In this document: in pieces, positions 7,835 to 16,270 of the stretch
How positions within the stretch are numbered: position 1 is the first letter of the stretch
Layout of the letters: the number at the start of each line of letters is the position of its first letter
Program-made: the position numbers and the translations under genes
NCBI GenBank assembly: GCA_022763045.1
Contig: JALEGI010000020.1
Span: 1 to 64,000 of the forward strand
Source: Simkaniaceae bacterium
Lineage (GTDB): Bacteria; Chlamydiota; Chlamydiia; Chlamydiales; JACRBE01
DNA: 64,000 nt
Direction of reading: 5' to 3'
Notes under the pieces: model-generated
Databases searched by the model: none
What the model saw: only the letters and a program-made list of their open reading frames with translations
Told to the model about the DNA's origin: nothing

Positions 7835-9595
7835 ATGGAAAAATTATCTTTTGGATTTAGACCTTTTCAGGAGAGTAATAGAGATTTTTTAGAAAGTGTC
7901 AATAAACAACCATTTCCGCCTCTTGTTGATATAGAAAGGTGTTTAATGATTTTTGCAAGCAGTAGAAATACTTCAGCTTTGAAAAAATCTGAAATTATCC
8001 CCAAAATAGTTACTGTGGTTGGAAATCAACTACATTTAGATTCTCCAAAATTAACGCCTCAAAGCGCCATATATTTTATCTACTGCTCTTATGTGTGGAA
8101 GGGAAAGGGAAATGTATGGGCACCATCGGTAGAAGGGCTTATCTACCGGGCTGTTTTGTATGTAAGCAAGACATTAAATAAAATCCCAGCTGATCAGTTT
8201 AATTGTTTATCAGGCATACAATCACTCAATAAACATTTTGCAAGTAGTTTGTCATATATTGTACGGGAATCACGTCATGACGTTTTTCCAATGCATGATC
8301 CTCTTGCAGCTTCAACGAATGCATATTTAATTGAAAATATTGACAAACTAGAGCCGATAGTGATTGGAAATTTATTGTTCAGTCTATCCGAATCTCGCTC
8401 TCTTAGTCCGAAATCAGTGGAAAGAGTTTTTCAATATTTCTTGGTTGGGGGGCGTGAATACCTAGGTCGTAGTTTTGTTGATATTGTATTCACTCTTTTA
8501 AAATACTCTCCTAGAGATCAGCACCATTTGATATTTGATCAAGTGAGAAAAGATTTACATGTGATGATTTCATCAGAGAAAACGACCTATGCAACACACT
8601 GGATTAAAGTTGTTAAAGCGGTCAATCTTCCTTTACCTCCCGAACTTCGTGTCCTTGCGATAAAAGCATTATACGAGCTTGTTGATGATAGGGGAAACTT
8701 TTTTCCTTGTATTGAAGCTTTTTTAGATGCTTTCGATTGCGGTTTGGTCGATGATGCTCTTTATGATCATGTTGTAGAAGTTTCTTTGGAACGTATTCGA
8801 GAGCTATCTTTGACTGTATTTATTTCTTTTCTTAAATTGATTGTCAAAAAGCGTCGTAAGTTTTGTGAGCTTCATCGTCCAGTATACGAGTATCTTTCAT
8901 ACAGTTTTCATAAAATTTCTACTAAATATTTAGTCAAAGCTCTTGATCTAGCGATCTTATTTTTGCAAAAAGATGAGATGGATGCGTTAATGAAGCAAGT
9001 TCGAACGCGGGTGCCCGATTTCTCTACTGAAGAACTCGCGCATTTTACAGTGGGATATCACGAATTTGGATACTTAACTGATGAATTTTACTATTACTTT
9101 ATCTTAAGATCTTCAAGTTTATTTTCTGCGAATCTTCTCACAGATGAGCTCTTTGATGTAAGCATGGGTAAACTACCTGTTGAATGCCATAAACAGCTCT
9201 TTAGTCAACATGTTAAAGAAGGCCTTGCGCTACCAAAAATCTTTTTTTCCCATCTAGAAAAGCGGATTACCTCAAGTGCAGATGATAAGTATGGTCTTCA
9301 ATTCACATTAGATCTCATTGTAGCAATGCGCATACAAAAACTTGATCGTTCAACGCTTATTTTTAGGATGATCGCCGAATGTCATTTATCTTTTTTCAAA
9401 CTACAACCTATCGATTTTCGTCTCATTTTTATGTATGAGTTGCTCTCTTTCTTTAGGGAGTCGCAACGCATAGAGATCGCGCATCAAATCGAGAGTAGAT
9501 TGGAGTGCATTCCCTCTACAGGAACTGTTCATCATGAAATTTTGCTCGCCCTTAGACAATTTTATTCAAAAAATCATTCTCCTCGAACTCCTTAA
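7835..9595 (+). CDS. Alpha-helical repeat (solenoid) protein, paralog 2 of 3
   Basis: The protein is 586 residues from the ATG at 7835. A longer reading from 7751 is open but starts with a Lys/Asn-rich stretch absent from the paralog at 9607, whose N-terminus also begins MEK. It shares the FIYCSYVWK landmark, the helical repeat body, the LALPKIFFSHLEKRI segment and the LIVAMRIQKLD segment with its paralogs. No membrane segment, export signal or enzyme motif is visible. The next paralog starts 11 bases after its stop, after an AAAGG ribosome site, so these two form an operon. The function is unknown; an RNA- or protein-binding scaffold is the most natural guess for such a solenoid. Confidence 0.8.
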   Translation: MEKLSFGFRPFQESNRDFLESVNKQPFPPLVDIERCLMIFASSRNTSALKKSEIIPKIVTVVGNQLHLDSPKLTPQSAIYFIYCSYVWKGKGNVWAPSVEGLIYRAVLYVSKTLNKIPADQFNCLSGIQSLNKHFASSLSYIVRESRHDVFPMHDPLAASTNAYLIENIDKLEPIVIGNLLFSLSESRSLSPKSVERVFQYFLVGGREYLGRSFVDIVFTLLKYSPRDQHHLIFDQVRKDLHVMISSEKTTYATHWIKVVKAVNLPLPPELRVLAIKALYELVDDRGNFFPCIEAFLDAFDCGLVDDALYDHVVEVSLERIRELSLTVFISFLKLIVKKRRKFCELHRPVYEYLSYSFHKISTKYLVKALDLAILFLQKDEMDALMKQVRTRVPDFSTEELAHFTVGYHEFGYLTDEFYYYFILRSSSLFSANLLTDELFDVSMGKLPVECHKQLFSQHVKEGLALPKIFFSHLEKRITSSADDKYGLQFTLDLIVAMRIQKLDRSTLIFRMIAECHLSFFKLQPIDFRLIFMYELLSFFRESQRIEIAHQIESRLECIPSTGTVHHEILLALRQFYSKNHSPRTP

Positions 9596-9606
9596 AGGTA
9601 AAAATC

Positions 9607-11337
9607 ATGGAAAAATCATCTGACGCCCTAAGATCAAAAATGTTTTTGGACTACTTAGACAATCTAAGTAAAAAGAAAGTGCTCAATAGAGATGAGGTTA
9701 AGGTATGTTTGTTTGCTTTTTCCAGAAAAAAAGCTTATAGCAAATTTAAAGACACCCGCGTTTTCCCTAAGATTGTTGAGGCAATTGCAGTTGACATATC
9801 TTCAAAAGATCCAAAAATTATGCTGATAAATGTGATACAGTTTGTGTATTGCGCATTTATTTGGAAAGGGGATGAAAACCCTTGGAAGCCCAACCTGAAG
9901 GATGTCGCTTTTAAAGCTCTTGAATACATCAGCAATGTTTTACCTACAACTCCTCCGGCAATACTTTTTTCCCAGTTAGATGAGAAATTGCGCAGGATAC
10001 CTTTGGAGCAGAATTTAAGTTCTCTTATAGCTAAAACGCACAGCCCCTCTAGCGCCATTCATACAGAATTGGTAAAGTCGGTGACAAAGTATTTGCAAGA
10101 GAATTTTGCTCAACTACACACAGAAGTAGTCAGCTATATTTTTATTCGCACACTTGAATGTGGATGTCTTAATCGAACATTATTGGATACGACCCATTGG
10201 TATTTTTTACATGTAGATAAAACCTATTGTGGGCGGAGTTTTTTCGATATTTTTCACGGTCTCTATCAATCCATTCCACAAGATAAGCATCCCCAGTTAT
10301 TTGATAGGGCGAGAGTTATTATTCAAGACCTACTAGCGCGGTCCAAAAAAGTTGATGTAGTTCACTGTCTTAAGGCTATAAATGTCGCAAAGCTTTTTTT
10401 GCATAGAGAGCTTAGAAATTCTATTTCCCAAGCTATTTCAGATTTTGATTTTACGACTGTAAGTGTCGAGACGGGTTTACAACTAGTATCAGAGGCAATT
10501 GACTGTGAATTACATGATGAGCGACTTGTCACTAGATTGTTTCTTTCGCTTATGAAGAGACTTGCAGCAACATCTCATAAAAATATTATTGCTATTCTTG
10601 AATTCATTATCCAAAACAAGGTTGTCTTATCTAGTGATGACTCTCTTGCGTTTATGACCTATTTTGGTTTGAATTTTAATCGTTTTACGACCATTGAGTT
10701 AATTACGATCCTCAATCTTGCTCCAAAAATTTTCAATAGCGAGGAAATGTCAACATTAATCATGTATGCGCAGATGCGTCATTCTGAGTTTAGTGTAGAG
10801 GATTTGCAAGCACTTGCAGAGAGATTTCCCGATCTTGGTTCTTTGCCCAGAGTATTTCACTATTCCTTCATTTCTCAACTAGGGTCATCGATGCGGCCCG
10901 AACATGTTGAATTAAGCATGCAAAAACTCACTTATGATCAGTGCAGGCGATTGCTACTTTGCTATACCAACCTCAATCGTCAACTCCCCAAACATTTTTT
11001 TACCTGTTTTGCAAAGCGCATATTGGAAAATAGTGATGAGACCTACTCAGTAGAAATGATATTAGATCTAGTTGTTGCAATGCGTCATCACAATCTAAAA
11101 ATAGATGAACTTTTCGGTAGAGTTTTGCTCACCTCTCCTCCAGAATTTTGTAAGTCACTGTCCCTTCAATGTCGCCTTATTCTCTTGCAAGAACTAGAAC
11201 TGTATTACCTTGCAACGCGACGTTCTGATTTGATCGAAGAAATGAGAAGTAGATTAGATCTTCTTCCAGAAGATCATGGAGTTGTCTTGGAAATCAAAGC
11301 GCTTCTTCCACCAGCTGTTTGTGCCCAAAACCGGTAG
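9607..11337 (+). CDS. Alpha-helical repeat (solenoid) protein, paralog 3 of 3
   Basis: The 576-residue protein aligns along its length with the proteins at 4768 and 7835: FVYCAFIWKG near residue 78, QLPKHFFTCFAKRI and LVVAMRHHNLK near the C-terminus. The ATG is preceded by AAAGG (from about 9594). Its last codons and TAG stop (11321-11337) coincide with the start of a family-A minisatellite unit: GTGCCCAAAACCGGTAG here against GTGCCCGAAACTGGTAG downstream. The repeat has therefore probably replaced the original 3' end and supplied the stop codon. No known domain is recognised; function unknown. Confidence 0.8.
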   Translation: MEKSSDALRSKMFLDYLDNLSKKKVLNRDEVKVCLFAFSRKKAYSKFKDTRVFPKIVEAIAVDISSKDPKIMLINVIQFVYCAFIWKGDENPWKPNLKDVAFKALEYISNVLPTTPPAILFSQLDEKLRRIPLEQNLSSLIAKTHSPSSAIHTELVKSVTKYLQENFAQLHTEVVSYIFIRTLECGCLNRTLLDTTHWYFLHVDKTYCGRSFFDIFHGLYQSIPQDKHPQLFDRARVIIQDLLARSKKVDVVHCLKAINVAKLFLHRELRNSISQAISDFDFTTVSVETGLQLVSEAIDCELHDERLVTRLFLSLMKRLAATSHKNIIAILEFIIQNKVVLSSDDSLAFMTYFGLNFNRFTTIELITILNLAPKIFNSEEMSTLIMYAQMRHSEFSVEDLQALAERFPDLGSLPRVFHYSFISQLGSSMRPEHVELSMQKLTYDQCRRLLLCYTNLNRQLPKHFFTCFAKRILENSDETYSVEMILDLVVAMRHHNLKIDELFGRVLLTSPPEFCKSLSLQCRLILLQELELYYLATRRSDLIEEMRSRLDLLPEDHGVVLEIKALLPPAVCAQNR

Positions 11338-11570
11338 GAGGTATCGGGCACAGCTCTCCGATCGACCACAACCGTTAATCAGCAATAAAACCCGTGCCCG
11401 TGCCCGTGCCCGAAATTGGTAGGACTTATCGGTCATAGCTCTCCGATCGACCACAACCGTTAATCAGCAATAAAAACCCCTGCCCCTGCCCGTGCCCGTG
11501 CCCGTGCCCGAAACTGGTAGGACTTATCGGTCATAGCTCTCCGATCGACCACAACTATCACCCAACAATA
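11321..11570 (+). repeat. Family-A minisatellite array (about 2.5 units)
   Basis: Units of about 100-120 bases repeat GGTAGGACTTATCGGTCATA, then GCTCTCCGATCGACCACAAC, then a CAGCAATAAAAACC stretch, then a variable run of CCCGTG/CCCCTG hexamers ending GAAA. Copies begin near 11321, 11403 and 11500. The last unit decays into CCCTTTCCCTTTCCC near 11576. The orientation matches the units at 7533-7729. It is non-coding except that the first unit overlaps the end of the solenoid gene. Confidence 0.85.
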
Positions 11571-11616
11571 TCACCCCTTTCCCTTTCCCTATTAAAGCGT
11601 TTTTAGAATGAGATGA

Positions 11617-12272
11617 CGATTGTTGTAGCACGGGGAACGGGATGGAATTGTTCTACGGTGATTGTGGGGGATCGGGGACGAATGGAGGAGACGGAGTGTG
11701 GATTTCGGGCACGGGCACGGGCGGCAGGGGCACGGGCACGGATTTTTGCTAGAGTACGATTGTTATAGCACGGGAACGGGATGGAAATGTTCTGCGGTGA
11801 TTGTGGGGGATCGGGGGCGAATGGAGGAGGCGGAGTGTGGATTTCGGGCACGGGCACGGGCAGGGGCACGGGCACGGATTTTTGCTAGAGTACGATTGTT
11901 ATAGCACGGGAACGGGATGGAAATGTTCTACGGTGATTGTGGGGGATCGGGGACGAATGGAGGAGACGGAGTGTGGATTTCGGGCACGGGCACGGGCAGG
12001 GGCAGGGGCACGGATTTTTGCTAGAGTACGATTGTTATAGCACGGGAACGGGATGGAAATGTTCTGCGGTGATTGTGGGGGATCGGGGGCGAATGGAGGA
12101 GACGGAGTGTGGATTTCGGGCACGGGCACGGGCACGGATTTTTGCTAGAGTACGATTGTTGTAGCACGGGGAACGGGATGGAATTGTTCTGCGGTGATTG
12201 TGGGGGATCGGGGACGAATGGAGGAGGCGGAGTGTGAATTTCGGGCACGGGCACGGATTTTTTGCTAGAGTA
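11617..12272 (+). repeat. Family-B minisatellite: five tandem units with GGGCAC hexamer runs
   Basis: Five head-to-tail units start at 11617, 11757, 11893, 12029 and 12153, with lengths 140, 136, 136, 124 and 120. Each reads CGATTGTT(A/G)TAGCACGGG, then GTGATTGTGGGGGATCGGGG, then GAATGGAGGAG(A/G)CGGAGTG, then a run of GGGCAC/GGGCAG hexamers, and ends TTTTTGCTAGAGTA. Length differences arise largely from hexamer number. Read on the other strand, the core CCGATCCCCCACAATC resembles the CCGATCGACCACAACC core of family A, so the two arrays look related and inverted. Frames through it encode Gly/His- or Arg/Ala-rich peptides that change frame between units; I treat it as non-coding. Confidence 0.9.
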
Positions 12273-12457
12273 CGATTGTGTTTTATCGTATTTCCACTCA
12301 ATTCCACTTTTAGATTGGTTGTTTAGGCTTCTGTTTTGTAGTAGTTTAAGAAAAATTAATGTGGAATTTTTGTCTAAAATGTCTTTTTTTATTGTTGAAT
12401 TTTGGTCTTGCTGCTAGGATGTGGAAATGAGTGGTAATAGTGCCCTGTGAGAAACTA
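12273..12457. other. Leader region upstream of mraZ
   Basis: This AT-rich spacer separates the minisatellite from mraZ and presumably carries the promoter of the division and wall cluster. T-rich blocks and a TAAAAT-like stretch near 12374 could form a promoter, but no well-spaced -35/-10 pair stands out. Confidence 0.35.
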
Positions 12458-12970
12458 ATGACACAACACTTTTTCAGTGGAAGCAGCCAGACAAAGCTTG
12501 ATGAGAAGGGGAGATTCGTCCTTCCTCAGCAGATGCGCTACGGCCTTGTGGAAAATGGGCGTCTTGAGTTCACCATTGGGCTAGGCATCGGGGGATGTTT
12601 GGCAATTTACCGTCAGTCTGACATTGAGAAGATTGTCGAGAAGTTCCAAGCAAAGGCCCACGTTGTGAAGTACCAAAAGTTTTTTACTCTCTTCTTTTCC
12701 ACTTTGCACCACACAACTTGCGACAAGCTTGGCCGCGTATTAGTTCCTCAAATTTTGAAGAAGGCGGTTGGTTTGAAGGGCGACATTGTTGTCGCGGGTG
12801 TGATGAACAAGATTGAGATCTGGCCCAGCGAAAAGTATGAGCTCGATCTACAAGCATTCTTGAATGGGGGAGAGGGCAATTTGCAAAAACTGACTGAAGA
12901 GGCTTTCTCGCTGCTTGATGAGAGCGCGAGTGTCGAAGAGGAGCTAAGCGAAATCCTTGCCGAAGAGTGA
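12458..12970 (+). CDS. mraZ: MraZ, AbrB-fold transcriptional regulator of the dcw cluster
   Basis: MraZ is a ring-forming DNA-binding protein that controls the division and wall (dcw) operon it heads in many bacteria. The protein is 170 residues from ATG 12458. The first SpoVT/AbrB unit contains SxxxKLDEKGRFVLPQQMR (about residues 9-28), matching the family D-x-K-G-R-x-x-(I/L)-P-x-x-x-R motif; the second is near residues 88-105 (TCDKLGRVLVPQIL). A GTG at 12431 extends the frame by nine codons, but family proteins start a few residues before the FxG segment. The gene overlaps rsmH by 14 bases and has an acidic C-terminal tail beyond the usual end. Confidence 0.9.
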   Translation: MTQHFFSGSSQTKLDEKGRFVLPQQMRYGLVENGRLEFTIGLGIGGCLAIYRQSDIEKIVEKFQAKAHVVKYQKFFTLFFSTLHHTTCDKLGRVLVPQILKKAVGLKGDIVVAGVMNKIEIWPSEKYELDLQAFLNGGEGNLQKLTEEAFSLLDESASVEEELSEILAEE

Positions 12971-13883
12971 GCCTCACATCTCGGTGATGCGAGATGAGTT
13001 TTTAGAGCAGTTTGCAGATTGCCATATTAAGGTGTTTTTCGACGGCACCTTGGGAGCGGGCGGGCACGCGAGAGCCCTGCTCGAGGCGCATCCGGAAATT
13101 GAGACATATATCGGATGTGACCAAGACCCAACGGCCCTCGAGATCGCCAAAAAGAATTTGGAGCCGTGGCAGGACAAGACTGTCTTCTACCGCGGTAATT
13201 TCTCCGAGCTTAGCGAGTGTGTCGCAGAGCTTGGGATAAAGGCAGTCGACGGATTTTTTTTTGACGTAGGAGTATCGTCTATGCAATTTGATCAGGAAGA
13301 GAGAGGATTTAGTTTCAAAAAAAGCGGTCCTCTGGACATGCGCATGGATCCTTCTAATCCCATCAGCGCAAAAGAGGTGGTCAACGAGTATTCTGAGCAA
13401 GAGCTCGGTGAGTGCATTCGCGACTATGGCGAGGAGCCCTTCTGGAGACGCATCACCAAGGCGATCGTCGAAGCGCGCAAGAAAAAACCGATCGAGACGA
13501 CAAAAGAGCTTGCTGACATTGTCTTATCTGCGATTCCAAATAAAGGTAAAAAGTCGATTCACCCGGCAACGCTTGTCTTCCAAGCTCTGCGCATCTGTGT
13601 GAATCGCGAACTTGAATCATTGGAAGAAGCGATTAAACAGGCGCTTTCTCTACTCAAGGTTGGCGGAAAGATGGGTGTCATCAGTTTCCACAGCCTGGAA
13701 GACCGCATTGTCAAAAATGTCTTCCGCGCTGCAGCTGAGCCCCCAAGAAGCGATCGTGGCAGAAAAATTGGTAGCTCTCCATTCAAAGTGGTGACAAAAA
13801 AGCCAATCACTCCACGTCTTCGCGAAACGCGCACCAATCGTAGAGCTAGAAGCGCAAAGATGCGGTTTTTACAGAGGATATGA
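12957..13883 (+). CDS. rsmH: 16S rRNA (cytosine1402-N4)-methyltransferase RsmH
   Basis: RsmH methylates N4 of C1402 in 16S rRNA using S-adenosylmethionine. The 308-residue protein shows the family opening HISVM (usual form HxPVM), the SAM-binding DGTLGAGGHA (about residues 29-38), DxDPTALEIA-type loop, and the C-terminal ISFHSLEDRIVKN and RPITPRxxE-type segments (here KPITPRLRETRTNRRARSAKMR). The TTG at 12957 is chosen because the next ATG (12987) would delete the HISV motif. It overlaps mraZ by 14 bases and the next gene by 4. It corresponds to CT272. Confidence 0.95.
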   Translation: MPKSEPHISVMRDEFLEQFADCHIKVFFDGTLGAGGHARALLEAHPEIETYIGCDQDPTALEIAKKNLEPWQDKTVFYRGNFSELSECVAELGIKAVDGFFFDVGVSSMQFDQEERGFSFKKSGPLDMRMDPSNPISAKEVVNEYSEQELGECIRDYGEEPFWRRITKAIVEARKKKPIETTKELADIVLSAIPNKGKKSIHPATLVFQALRICVNRELESLEEAIKQALSLLKVGGKMGVISFHSLEDRIVKNVFRAAAEPPRSDRGRKIGSSPFKVVTKKPITPRLRETRTNRRARSAKMRFLQRI

Positions 13884-14251
13884 AAAAGACACTACTTCTT
13901 GCAAAAGTTCTTGTTTGCCTCGCGAGCTTTGGGTTTATGCTCTACGGCTATTTGGAGGCAACCAATGCGCTCACGATCAAGCGCATGCAGCTACCTGAGC
14001 TGGCCAAGCAGCTCGCTGCTATTCAAGAGAACAACGCCCGCTTGCAATTCGAAGTCGATTCGTTTGAAAATCCCTCGCACCTTCTCGAGCTACTTGCGAA
14101 AAAAGAGTATAGCCATTTGAAACACCCCGTGGTCGATCAAGTGCTGCTAATTAATCAGTCAGTCTGCTTGAAAAAAGAGCCTTCTGCTGGCAATGGACAA
14201 AATGAGCTAAGCTCATCAACGAGACACACATTAGTTTTGGGTGCCAAATAG
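13880..14251 (+). CDS. FtsL-like small bitopic membrane protein (CT271-like)
   Basis: The 123-residue protein has a single N-terminal membrane helix (about residues 8-26) followed by a helical segment with coiled-coil periodicity (LPELAKQLAAIQENNARLQFEV, about residues 38-60), and then a short tail. This topology, and its place between rsmH and the septal PBP gene, is exactly that of FtsL, which recruits and activates FtsWI. Sequence identity among FtsL proteins is too low for certainty. The start overlaps rsmH by four bases (ATGA), indicating translational coupling. Confidence 0.7.
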   Translation: MKKTLLLAKVLVCLASFGFMLYGYLEATNALTIKRMQLPELAKQLAAIQENNARLQFEVDSFENPSHLLELLAKKEYSHLKHPVVDQVLLINQSVCLKKEPSAGNGQNELSSSTRHTLVLGAK

Positions 14252-14254
14252 CAC

Positions 14255-16270
14255 ATGCAACACTCGAGTGATCCACCACCCCCCAAGCGTAAAGAGCGCA
14301 GGCGGCTGCTGTGGATCTCGCTGTCCCTTTTTTTTCTCTTTTCTCTTCTCACAATTCAATTCTATCGCCTCCAAATTGTCGAAGAGAAAAAGTGGGTTGC
14401 TAAAGCCAGAGCGCAGCACCAAATCGTTGTTAGTGAGCCCTTCAAGCGGGGCGTTTTTTACTCAAATACCACAGTTAAAGAGGGGCACCCCCAAACGTCA
14501 GTACCTCTAGTAGTCGATGTCCCAAAATTTCACCTCTTTGCCGATCCGCTGGTGATTCCAGAGCGCTTTCGAAATCGAATTGCTGAGCAGATTGCAATGG
14601 ATCTTCATATTGATAGTAAGAAAAAAAGCTTTATACGCGATCAGCTCAATAAGCGCTCGCGCTCGCGCAAACTCGTCACGTGGATCTCAAATGAGAACTA
14701 TCAAGTTCTCGAGAGGTGGTGGCAGCTCTTTGCCCGCAAAAATCGCATTCCGAAAAATGCCCTCTACTTTGTCCGCGAGTATCAGCGCTCCTATCCCTTT
14801 GGCTCTCTTTTAGGGCAGGTCCTTCACACGGTGCGAGAAAATCGCGATGAGATTACCAAGCAATCTCTGCCCACAGGGGGACTGGAGATGCAATTTGACA
14901 AATATTTGCAAGGAGCAGAGGGCAAGCGCATCGTTGAGCGCTCGCCAAAGTGCTCTTTTGATACAGATCGGATCATTTCCGAGCCAGTTGATGGCGCAGA
15001 TGTACACTTGACGATCAATCACTTTTTACAGGCGATTGCCGAAGAGGAGCTCGAAAAGGGTGTAAAAAAAGTGGGCGCTAAGGGTGGCTGGGCTGTCATG
15101 ATGGATCCGAAGACGGGCCACATTCTCGCAATGGCGCAGTACCCCTTCTTCGAGCCTGCAAACTATCGAAAGTATTATAATAGCTCTGAGCTGATTGACA
15201 ACACACGGATCAAAGCAATTTCAGATTGCTTCGAGCCCGGTTCGACATTTAAGGCGGTCACGGGGGCCATTGGCTTGATGGCCAATCAGGTGATGGAGCG
15301 TCAAGGCAAGCCGCCCCTTTTTGATCCGGAAGAGATGGTCAATTGCTCGGATGGTAGGCTTCCTGGAAGAAGGCCTTTGAAAGATGTGCGGCTTCATCGC
15401 TTCCTCAACTTTGATTTAGCGATTCAAAAATCTTCAAATATCTACATGGCTCGCATTGTTGATAAGATCATCAATGAACTTGGAATTTTCTGGTATCGCG
15501 AGCAGCTAGCCAATATCTTTGGGATTGGCAAGCGCACATCAATTGAGCTGCCCTATGAAAATCCCGGAATGTTGCCTACACCGGGAAAGGTGCACCCTGG
15601 AGGGGGACTTGAGTGGTCAACGCCAACGCCCTATTCTCTTGCAATGGGCTATAACTTGATGACAAATGGCATTCAGATGCTCCGCGTCTTCTCAATTTTT
15701 GCAAACGGGGGCTATCGCGTCGAGCCGACGCTCATCAAAAAGATCGTTCACAAGGGACGTGATGGAAAAGAGAGGGTGCTGCATGAAAATCCGATCAAGC
15801 GCCAAAAGGTGATGGATCCCGAGCTTGCCTACCGAATCGTTTATGCCATGAAGTATGTCACAAAACCTGGCGGCGCAGCGCCTCTAGGGGACATTCACGG
15901 CTACACCGAGGCGGGCAAAACCAGTACCAGCGAAAAAATTATTGGCGGCTCCTACTCAAAGGATAAAAACTTTGCCTCATTTATTGGCTTTGCTCCTGCG
16001 TTCAATCCGCGTATCATGTTGATTGTGGCAGTCGATGAGCCAGAAAAACGTTATATTCCAGGTTGGGGTTCGACCCAATTTGGGGGAAAGTGTTCAGCAC
16101 CCATTTTCCGAGAGATCTCGCGCCGCTCGCTCGAGTTTCTTGGAGTGCCTCAAGACGATCCGCATGGATTTCCCGTTGGAGATCCCCGCTACGATCAAGA
16201 GAAGGCCGATTGGATGTTGCACACCAAAGCGCTTAGTGAACTCTATAAACAATGGAATCGAGAATCGTGA
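14255..16270 (+). CDS. ftsI: Septal penicillin-binding protein (FtsI / PBP3 class B transpeptidase)
   Basis: This class B PBP cross-links peptidoglycan at division. The 671-residue protein has an N-terminal membrane anchor (about residues 18-36), a pedestal region with the PBP dimerisation domain, and a transpeptidase domain with the active-site SxxK at Ser330-Lys333 (within EPGSTFK), SSN at 393-395, and AGKTSTSEK near residue 555 as the KT(G/S) motif. Chlamydiae lack FtsZ and build a ring-like peptidoglycan at division, so this enzyme is central to the process. It starts 3 bases after the FtsL-like gene and overlaps murE by 19 bases. It matches CT270 by position. Confidence 0.93.
   Translation: MQHSSDPPPPKRKERRRLLWISLSLFFLFSLLTIQFYRLQIVEEKKWVAKARAQHQIVVSEPFKRGVFYSNTTVKEGHPQTSVPLVVDVPKFHLFADPLVIPERFRNRIAEQIAMDLHIDSKKKSFIRDQLNKRSRSRKLVTWISNENYQVLERWWQLFARKNRIPKNALYFVREYQRSYPFGSLLGQVLHTVRENRDEITKQSLPTGGLEMQFDKYLQGAEGKRIVERSPKCSFDTDRIISEPVDGADVHLTINHFLQAIAEEELEKGVKKVGAKGGWAVMMDPKTGHILAMAQYPFFEPANYRKYYNSSELIDNTRIKAISDCFEPGSTFKAVTGAIGLMANQVMERQGKPPLFDPEEMVNCSDGRLPGRRPLKDVRLHRFLNFDLAIQKSSNIYMARIVDKIINELGIFWYREQLANIFGIGKRTSIELPYENPGMLPTPGKVHPGGGLEWSTPTPYSLAMGYNLMTNGIQMLRVFSIFANGGYRVEPTLIKKIVHKGRDGKERVLHENPIKRQKVMDPELAYRIVYAMKYVTKPGGAAPLGDIHGYTEAGKTSTSEKIIGGSYSKDKNFASFIGFAPAFNPRIMLIVAVDEPEKRYIPGWGSTQFGGKCSAPIFREISRRSLEFLGVPQDDPHGFPVGDPRYDQEKADWMLHTKALSELYKQWNRES

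Noticed and set aside
11617-12272. CRISPR array
   Set aside because: Units are contiguous and nearly identical along their whole length, with no unique spacers and no cas genes nearby.
11662-12307. Open frames of 75-90 codons across the minisatellite, both strands
   Set aside because: They are by-products of a GC-rich tandem repeat, give low-complexity Arg/Ala, Gly/His or Pro/Val peptides, lack ribosome sites and shift frame between units of different length.
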